Source: Afipia birgiae 34632 (GTDB lineage Bacteria > Pseudomonadota > Alphaproteobacteria > Rhizobiales > Xanthobacteraceae). From it: a stretch of DNA of 64,000 nucleotides. This document shows, piece by piece, positions 51,987 through 64,000 of this stretch (the first letter of the stretch is position 1; each line of letters opens with the position of its first letter). A program made the position numbers and the translations under genes. The notes under the pieces were generated by a model. The model was not told the origin of the DNA. It saw nothing but the letters and a program-made list of their open reading frames with translations, and made no database searches. The DNA lies in assembly GCF_000308295.2 (NCBI RefSeq), contig NZ_HG326652.1, positions 521,601-585,600 on the forward strand, written 5' to 3'.

Positions 51987-53255
51987 TCACGATGGCCGGG
52001 GGAGGAGACCTGCGCGCCGTCCGACGGACAGGGTGATCGCGATCCCGGCGAAGACTACTGCCGCGAACACCCAGCCGGACAGCGCTCCGGCCATGATGCC
52101 TGACAGAAGCGTTCCCACGGTACATCCCAGGCCGGTCATGGCGCCCCAGCCCAGCATGAGGCCGCCGATGAGACCGCGCACGATCTGCCCACGGCTTGGC
52201 CACGCCGGCGTGAACTGTCCCGCGGCCAAGGCGGCTGCAAAAGATGCTGCAACAAGAGCCAGGACAAATGCGCCGTTGCGTGACAGCAGCACGTCTCCAA
52301 CCACGCTGATGCATCCTCGCAGTGTATCGAGTCCTTCGAGGCGCGAGGGCGCGACGCCGAGAGTTGAGGCCGCCTGCCGCGCGCGGTTGCCGATCTCGGC
52401 GGTGACGCCTAGCGGCGCTACGCGGAAGTAAGCAAAGGTGCCGAGCATTCCGATGATCGCTCCACCGATCCATGCGGGCCAGCGCTTCGTCAAAAGTGCT
52501 TCCGGCAGATCGCGCGCGGGAGTGGAAGGTGAATCTATTGGCCGCGATGTTCGCGACAGAGCCCATGCGATGAGTGTTAGCAGTGCGATTGCTGCGAGAA
52601 GGGCGCCGGCATAGCCGAGCCATCGCGGCAACCATATCACGGGCGCACCAGAAATCGTGGACAGATAGATATCATTCCATGTCGCAAAGCCGAGCATGAA
52701 GCCGCCGACGGTTCCGAGAAGTGCAAAGGGTGCAGTCGGCGATCCTTCGCCGAGCCGATACAGATGCGCGCTCACGCATGATCCGGAGAGAGCCATGCCT
52801 GCTCCGAAAGCCAGACCGGCGGCGATGAGAGCGACACTCACGGGACCGATGAATGCGTCAGGCGGCAACCGTCCTGTCGTGGCATCCGGCAACCACGCGC
52901 CGAAAATCAGCGTGTAGCCGACGATGCCCGTGGCCAGCGCGACCAGCAACCCGAAGAGACCTCGCGGATCGCCGTCGTCGTACCACTCGCGGAACATGCA
53001 GAAAAAGCAAAAGCGCGAACGTTGCAGCACGACGCCGAACACTGCGCCGAACACCAGCGACAGCGCCGGCGCAGCATGGCCCTGACCGTGCAGCACGTAC
53101 GCACCCACAGCCAGCGCGACGAGAACGGCACCGGCAACGGCGATATGCGGACGCTGCCATTGAAACGGCAAAGACGCCGGATCGATGCCCGGCGTCTTCA
53201 ACTGTTCTCCCGGAGACGACAGACGCGCCTCCGGGATGACATCGTGTTGCGTCAC
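51987..53255 (-). CDS. YeeE/YedE family sulfur-compound transporter
   Basis: A 422-residue multi-helix membrane protein made of two related halves, each with a conserved Cys loop: LQRSRFCFFCMFREWYDDGD and GAGMALSGSCVSAHLYRLGEG in the first, and MTGLGCTVGTLLSGIMAG near the C-terminus. Relatives take up thiosulfate or other sulfur species through these Cys residues. GTG 53255 is chosen: it overlaps the stop of the rhodanese gene in a GTGA arrangement, while the frame upstream (to 53324) belongs to that gene. The two proteins are thus coupled for sulfur handling. Confidence 0.84.
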   Translation of the reverse strand: MTQHDVIPEARLSSPGEQLKTPGIDPASLPFQWQRPHIAVAGAVLVALAVGAYVLHGQGHAAPALSLVFGAVFGVVLQRSRFCFFCMFREWYDDGDPRGLFGLLVALATGIVGYTLIFGAWLPDATTGRLPPDAFIGPVSVALIAAGLAFGAGMALSGSCVSAHLYRLGEGSPTAPFALLGTVGGFMLGFATWNDIYLSTISGAPVIWLPRWLGYAGALLAAIALLTLIAWALSRTSRPIDSPSTPARDLPEALLTKRWPAWIGGAIIGMLGTFAYFRVAPLGVTAEIGNRARQAASTLGVAPSRLEGLDTLRGCISVVGDVLLSRNGAFVLALVAASFAAALAAGQFTPAWPSRGQIVRGLIGGLMLGWGAMTGLGCTVGTLLSGIMAGALSGWVFAAVVFAGIAITLSVGRRAGLLPRPS

Positions 53256-54181
53256 TTCACGCCCCAGACGGTCCCTGCGGTGTTGACGACCGGCAGGCCG
53301 ACCGAGTTGCCGTATTCGGTCCACGAGCCGTCGTAGTTCTTCACGTCATAGCCAAGGATCTTGGTGAGCAGGAACCAGGTGTGGCTGGAGCGCTCGCCGA
53401 TCCGGCAGTAGGTGATGATTGGCTTGGAGCCGTCGATACCGGCTTCCGCATAAAGCTTCTTTAGATCTTCCTTCGACTTGAAGGTGCCATCCTCGGCGAC
53501 AGCCTTGCCCCACGCCACGTTGATCGCGCCCGGCACATGGCCCGCGCGCACGCTCAGTTCCTGCGAACCGGGAGGCGCGAAGATCTTGCCGCTGTATTCA
53601 TCCGGGGAGCGGATATCGACGATCACCGCGTTCTTGGACTTGGAGGCTTCGACCACGTCCGCGAGTCTTGCGCGCAGCTTGGTGTTGGCCGCGGAAATCT
53701 TCACGTTGCCGGACTGCACTGAGGCTGCCTTGGTGTCGTAGGGGCGCTTGTCGGCTTCCCACTTCTTGCGGCCGCCGTCGAGCAGCTTGACGTTCTTCAC
53801 GCCATAAACGTCGAACACCCACGCGCCCCAGGCGGCGAACCAATTATTGTTGTCGCCGTAAAGCACGACGGTGGAATCGTCGTTGATACCAAGCTTCTTC
53901 ACCAGCGCCTGAAAACTCTCCGGCTTGGCGATGTCGCGCTCCAGCTTGTCGACGAGATCGGTGGTCCAGACGACGTTCTGCGCGCCAGGAATATGCCCGC
54001 GCTCGTACAGGCCTGGCTCGACGCTGACTTCGATGATGCGAAGTTTGGGATCGTTCAAGTTCTTTTCGAGCCATTCGCCGGTAACCAGCGGACCGCCGCC
54101 CTGAGCTGTGGCCGGCCCGGCGAACGCGGCGATGCTCACGGCGAGCGCAAATGCCGGTGCCAGTATCGATTTGAGTTTCAT
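53252..54181 (-). CDS. Sulfurtransferase (periplasmic rhodanese, two-domain)
   Basis: A 309-residue protein with a signal peptide (KSILAPAFALAVSIAAFAGPATA). Two rhodanese domains follow; the second has the active loop ITYCRIGERSSHTW with Cys259. The first domain lacks the Cys and serves a structural part, as in thiosulfate:cyanide sulfurtransferases. It would move sulfane sulfur in the periplasm, and its gene is coupled to a YeeE/YedE transporter. Confidence 0.89.
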   Translation of the reverse strand: MKLKSILAPAFALAVSIAAFAGPATAQGGGPLVTGEWLEKNLNDPKLRIIEVSVEPGLYERGHIPGAQNVVWTTDLVDKLERDIAKPESFQALVKKLGINDDSTVVLYGDNNNWFAAWGAWVFDVYGVKNVKLLDGGRKKWEADKRPYDTKAASVQSGNVKISAANTKLRARLADVVEASKSKNAVIVDIRSPDEYSGKIFAPPGSQELSVRAGHVPGAINVAWGKAVAEDGTFKSKEDLKKLYAEAGIDGSKPIITYCRIGERSSHTWFLLTKILGYDVKNYDGSWTEYGNSVGLPVVNTAGTVWGVK

Positions 54182-54468
54182 CTTGAAATTCCTTGCACAT
54201 TATCGAGGTAGCGAGACACGAAGCGGATGCGCTTCGCACGCAACGCAATGAGCAGTGCAGGCGGCAGATCGATCGTCAATGGTGCCTCCAGACGCATAAA
54301 AACGCTCTTCTCGCTAACGTCAGTGGCGTCGAATAAACTCTTTCTTTTCGCCTCTCTTCTTCGAACGTCATTCTTTCACGTGACAACTGGTCACAGGGCG
54401 ATGTAAGCCCGCTGCGACGCTCCGAGGGGACTCGCCGGGCGCGCCCTGCGAGACACGAGCGACAGACA

Positions 54469-55416
54469 ATGCCTCACCAAGTTCTGATCTATTCGCGGTT
54501 TCCCAAAGCGCAGATGGTGCGCATCGGCGAGTGCTACGAATTGCTCGACGGCAAGGGCCGGCCGCCGATCGAGACTTTCCTCGCCGAACAGCTCAAGCCG
54601 ATCCGCGCCATGATCACAGCAGGCGGACAGGCGATTCCGCCGGCGGTTCTGGACTCGCTGCCGTCGCTGGGCGCGATCATCTGCTATGGCACCGGATATG
54701 ACGGCGTCGATTTTACGGAAACCGCGCGGCGCAAGATTGCCGTCGGCAACAGTCCGGCCGCGAACGCGGCGTCGGTCGCCGATCTTGCGATGACACTGAT
54801 GCTGGCGACGACGCGACGCCTGCTGCCTGCGGATGATTACGTGCGCAGCGGTGGATGGTCCGGCGCCAAACCGTCACCATCCATGCGTCCGCCGCTCGGC
54901 ATGACCGGTCGGAAGATTGGAATCTACGGCATGGGCGAGATCGGCCGCAAGATTGCGGCGCGTTGCGCGGCGTTCGAAACCGAGGTTGCTTACCACAGCC
55001 GCAGCAGGCACGACGTCCCGTATGCGTATCACGCCAGTCTCGCCGCATTGGCCGAATGGTCCGACATTCTCATGGTGGCGGTGCGCGCAGGCGCTGACAC
55101 GCAGCATGCGATCGATGTAGATATTTTGAAGAAGCTCGGGCCTCAGGGCACCATCGTCAACATTTCGCGCGGCTCGGTGATCGATCAGGTGGCTTTGGTC
55201 TCGGCGCTCGAAAACAATGTCATCGCGGGGGCGGGCCTTGATGTGTACGCGAAAGAGCCGCACGCGCCGGATGCGCTGACGAAGTTTCCCAATGTTGTGC
55301 TTTCACCGCACATCGGCGGTCACACTGTCGAGGCTCACATCGCCATGCAGGATTGCGTAATGGCCAATCTCGATGCCTTCTTTTCGGGCAGGCCGTTGCG
55401 CTATCCGGTGACGTGA
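54469..55416 (+). CDS. 2-hydroxyacid dehydrogenase (D-isomer-specific family)
   Basis: A 315-residue NAD(P)-dependent dehydrogenase. GRKIGIYGMGEIGRKIAARC is the cofactor loop, VNISRGSVIDQVALVSAL carries the catalytic Arg, and LDVYAKEPHAPD and VLSPHIGGHTVEAH the Glu and His. It probably reduces glyoxylate, hydroxypyruvate or a related 2-keto acid. Basic residues after strand 2 (HSRSRHDV) hint at NADPH. ATG 54469 is at the end of a 287-base upstream region. Confidence 0.9.
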   Translation: MPHQVLIYSRFPKAQMVRIGECYELLDGKGRPPIETFLAEQLKPIRAMITAGGQAIPPAVLDSLPSLGAIICYGTGYDGVDFTETARRKIAVGNSPAANAASVADLAMTLMLATTRRLLPADDYVRSGGWSGAKPSPSMRPPLGMTGRKIGIYGMGEIGRKIAARCAAFETEVAYHSRSRHDVPYAYHASLAALAEWSDILMVAVRAGADTQHAIDVDILKKLGPQGTIVNISRGSVIDQVALVSALENNVIAGAGLDVYAKEPHAPDALTKFPNVVLSPHIGGHTVEAHIAMQDCVMANLDAFFSGRPLRYPVT

Positions 55417-55508
55417 GTCCGGAAAAATAAAACTGTCATCTGCATTGCGAGGCTTCGTTCCGCGCGCTGACAAAAATATTCATCGCTGCGACGCTCAAGC
55501 TGAAGCCG

Positions 55509-55976
55509 GTGTCGGCCTTCGACGACATCAAGAACAAGAACGAGCGCGCTGTCGCACTGTTCGAGGAGGCCGGCAAGGTGATCATGTCGCCGCGCTGCAT
55601 GAACTGTCACCCTGCGACGGAGCGCCCGACGCAGACCAACAAGATGACTCCGCATCAGCCGCTGGTGGTGCGGGGTGAGGGCGGCATGGGGGTAGCGGGC
55701 GGTCTCGCCTGCAGCACCTGTCACCACGAAGCGAACTTCGATCCCGCCGGCGTGCCGGGTCATCCGCAGTGGCATCTCGCGCCGCGGGAGATGGCGTGGC
55801 AGGGCAAATCGCTCGGCCAGATCTGCGAGCAGATCAAAGATCCGAAGCGCAACGACGGCAGGGACATGGCCGCGCTTGTGAAGTATATGGCCGAGGACAG
55901 TCTGGTGGGCTGGGCCTGGTCGCCGGGCGCCAACCGGACTCCGGCACCGGAAGCCAGAAGGAGTTCGGCGACCTGA
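55509..55976 (+). pseudogene. Di-heme cytochrome c-like protein (isoquinoline 1-oxidoreductase subunit-like), decayed at both ends
   Basis: The core is clear: [20 protein letters not shown] and [20 protein letters not shown] contain two CxxCH haem sites, and [20 protein letters not shown] and [22 protein letters not shown] follow as in that family. At the 3-prime end the frame leaves the expected sequence near 55943; a one-base shift restores [21 protein letters not shown], which runs to 56038. At the 5-prime end the signal peptide ([15 protein letters not shown]) is present in frame but has no start codon, leaving only GTG 55509 after it. Without a signal peptide the haems could not be attached. 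The gene is probably inactive. Confidence 0.72.
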
Positions 55977-56038
55977 TCAAGGCATGGACCGCAGCCGGGG
56001 CTGCTTGTCCGAAAATCATAGCGAATACAAGAGGTTGA

Positions 56039-56657
56039 ACTTAGAACCCCAGTTCGTTATGCTTCGGACAGCTTTGCTGCTGGGCGCAAGTGCGCGGCTT
56101 CTGGCCCGGAAAATGCTTTGGGAACTCAGAATCCCCTTGGCAACGCGAACCTGACCCGTTAAACATTCGTTTCCGGGCGTGCTGGCTGTCGCTGGCGCGT
56201 CCGTGCTCGCTTTCCGAAAATCAAACCAATAGGAGTCCATTCCTCGTCGATCATTCCGCATGGATTGCTCACAGGAACGGAAAGCCGTTGTTTTGACTGA
56301 CGAAAATGAGCCGGGGCTGTCTCAGGTGTCAAAGCCGGAGAAAGCTCCATCCTGTCCAAGACTGCAGGTGCCTGGCCTGATCCCTCGTGGAAACGGCTTC
56401 GCTTAATCTCCTGCACAGACGGGTGAAAACCGGATTTCGTGACCCACCCCCGATTCGGCGGTGGCTGCGGATTTGGTTCGAACCTCGACACCTCGTTCCG
56501 GTGAGCCGCAAGGCAGGCCAGGGCGAGAGGGCAGGCTTCCGAAATGTCGTCGTGCCCGACGTGTTGAGAGATGAATGTCTCGAGGCTAGCGGGCAGGACG
56601 ATCGGTGCAACCCGGCGGTTCTGTCTCAAGCGGACCGCCAACCGGAAAGAGCTTGCT
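56039..56657 (+). promoter_or_regulatory. rplJ leader and promoter region
   Basis: About 620 bases without a supported gene precede rplJ. In many bacteria the leader of rplJL folds into a structure bound by the L10-L12 complex, and the segment at about 56560-56650 with GGCGGTTCTG and CGGACCGCCAACCGG pairing potential could be that site. Since rplA is closed off by a terminator and unrelated genes intervene, the main rplJL-rpoBC promoter must lie here. Confidence 0.5.
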
Positions 56658-57176
56658 GTGGAACGAGCGGCAAAAAAAGAGGCGGTCGAAACGCTGAACG
56701 GGGTCTTCAAGACCACGGGCGTTGCGGTCGTTGCTCATTATTCCGGCCTGACCGTTGCTCAGATGCAGACTCTGCGGACGCAGATGAAGCAGGCTGGCGC
56801 CTCGGTGAAGGTCTCGAAGAACCGTCTCGCCAAAATTGCTCTGGAAGGCACGGATGTTGTTTCCATCGGTTCCCTGTTGAAGGGGCCGACCGTGATCGCG
56901 ACTTCAAACGATCCGGTAGCAGCACCGAAAGTTGCCATCGAATTCGCCAAGGCGAACGAAAAGTTCGTCATCCTTGGTGGCGCGATGGGAACAACTGTCC
57001 TGAATCCCGACGCTGTGAAGGCGCTTGCCTCGCTGCCGTCGCTTGATGAACTGCGCGCGAAGATCCTCGGCCTCCTTGTGGCGCCGGCGACCAAGATCGC
57101 TCAGCTCTCCACCGCGCCTGCTGCGAAGCTGGCCCGCGTGGTTCAGGCTTATGCCTCTAAGGGTGAAGCGGCGTGA
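56658..57176 (+). CDS. rplJ: 50S ribosomal protein L10
   Basis: A 172-residue L10. [32 protein letters not shown] is the rRNA-binding N-domain, and the C-terminal helix [19 protein letters not shown] holds the L12 dimers. GTG 56658 is used because it gives the usual family start; the frame is open from ATG 56571 but those residues do not match L10. Confidence 0.95.
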   Translation: MERAAKKEAVETLNGVFKTTGVAVVAHYSGLTVAQMQTLRTQMKQAGASVKVSKNRLAKIALEGTDVVSIGSLLKGPTVIATSNDPVAAPKVAIEFAKANEKFVILGGAMGTTVLNPDAVKALASLPSLDELRAKILGLLVAPATKIAQLSTAPAAKLARVVQAYASKGEAA

Positions 57177-57228
57177 CGCCATTCTCCATCTCAACTGGTT
57201 CGAACTGATACGCTGAAGGAAAGTTAAA

Positions 57229-57606
<378 letters not shown>

Positions 57607-57619
57607 GCCGATACGTCTT

Positions 57620-57641
57620 GGCCGGTCCTTCGGGGCCGGCC
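57620..57641 (+). terminator. TTCG-loop hairpin downstream of rplL
   Basis: GGCCGGTCC pairs with GGGCCGGCC (8 of 9) around a TTCG tetraloop. No T run follows, so it is likely a partial terminator or processing site that lowers rpoBC expression relative to rplJL, as known in other bacteria. Confidence 0.6.
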
Positions 57642-58011
57642 GGACACTTTAATGTGTGACGGTTCGATGATTGAACCCCTCGAATCGCCGCGATTGCCGC
57701 CTACATAGGCGGAGGCACGAAAGGACGGATCGCCCTTTGAAACCCGGAACGAGTTCAAGGCGGGACGTCGGGAGACGAGATATTTCGGGCTTTAACAAGC
57801 CGTAGGATTTGTTTGACGGGCAGGGCGCCACCAGCGCCCCGCGCGTCATTTTGCGTCTTGAGATTCGGATCGGGAAAAGCCCGCCGCCAGAAGCTCGGAT
57901 GCCGCGAGGCCCAGGCAGGTTGTTTGGGCAATTTGAAATTCAACCCGGGGGCGGTGCCCATCGCACTCCGGAAGATGCCGCCAGTCAAGGGCGGCGAAAT
58001 GAGAGGCCACG
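57642..58011. other. rplL-rpoB intergenic region
   Basis: A stretch of 370 bases with no supported gene. GGGCGC and GCGCCC near 57824-57840 can form a short hairpin. It may contain a secondary rpoB promoter; none is clear. Confidence 0.4.
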
Positions 58012-62142
<4,131 letters not shown>

Positions 62143-62152
62143 TCAAGATTTC

Positions 62153-62176
62153 ATGCCCGGCCTTCAGGCCGGGCAT
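62153..62176 (+). terminator. Hairpin between rpoB and rpoC
   Basis: ATGCCCGGCC and GGCCGGGCAT form a perfect 10-bp stem with a TTCA loop. There is no T run, so it is more likely an mRNA processing or stability element than a full terminator, because rpoC must be transcribed through it. Confidence 0.6.
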
Positions 62177-62242
62177 CCGCGCCTTACTGAACGTCGGGCA
62201 GGGCGCGAGACGCGATAAGAATTTCGAATTTGCTGCCGGTGA

Positions 62243-64000
<1,758 letters not shown>

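Overview
The window looks like an alphaproteobacterial chromosome of the Bradyrhizobium/Afipia/Nitrobacter/Rhodopseudomonas group (Nitrobacteraceae). The reasons are the RpoB of 1376 residues with its rplJL-rpoBC neighbourhood, an HWE histidine kinase, a DUF3551 protein, a Rhizobiales-type dispersed palindrome near 43.6 kb and the GC-rich codon use of the right half. This placement is inference from family knowledge; no search was run.

Layout. (1) 1-2578: an IS66-family insertion sequence with three intact genes on the minus strand, missing only its outermost left bases; it has replaced the end of a methyltransferase gene. (2) 2.5-21 kb: a mosaic surface-polysaccharide locus with AT-rich intergenic islands. 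It carries nucleotide-sugar genes (NAD-dependent epimerase, RmlC-like epimerase, C-methyltransferase, RfbF-like cytidylyltransferase), a PIG-L deacetylase, a PhyH-like oxygenase, a Wzx-type flippase, four glycosyltransferases, an FkbM methyltransferase with an apparent frameshift, a NodB-type deacetylase, a GNAT acyltransferase, two further methyltransferases and an unrecognised two-repeat Cys-rich protein. (3) 21.9-28.6 kb: a type I secretion locus made of a large Ig-repeat adhesin-like substrate whose beta-helix head is broken by two frameshifts, its ABC exporter and its HlyD adaptor. (4) 28.6-33.7 kb: metallophosphatase, VanZ-like protein, galE, small hypotheticals, a 2-TM ion channel and a DUF3551 protein. 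(5) 33.8-37.8 kb: tRNA-Gly, a metallo-beta-lactamase-fold protein coupled to a cyclic-nucleotide-binding protein, a NodU-type carbamoyltransferase and a Gly/Arg-rich exported protein.

(6) 37.9-45.5 kb: a TetR regulator with a perfect inverted repeat as candidate operator, divergent from an operon of acyl-CoA dehydrogenase, APH-like kinase, two SDR dehydrogenases and a histidine phosphatase, followed by a serine hydrolase and a PaaI-type thioesterase. The kinase/dehydrogenase pair recalls the ACAD10/11 and LvaA/LvaC route for 4-hydroxyacyl-CoAs. (7) 45.6-49.5 kb: a chemoreceptor and an HWE sensor kinase. (8) 49.6 kb to the end: tRNA-Trp, secE, nusG, rplK, rplA, a strong terminator, then a 4.7-kb interruption (YeeE/YedE transporter, rhodanese, 2-hydroxyacid dehydrogenase, decayed di-heme cytochrome), then rplJ, rplL, rpoB and the first 578 codons of rpoC.

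The most interesting material lies in the polysaccharide region: a duplicated leader in front of two different genes, a T7-run frameshift in the FkbM gene, an odd CDP-sugar gene set without an evident 4,6-dehydratase, and the two-repeat Cys-rich protein. The proposed 4-hydroxyacid operon and the broken type I secretion substrate come next.
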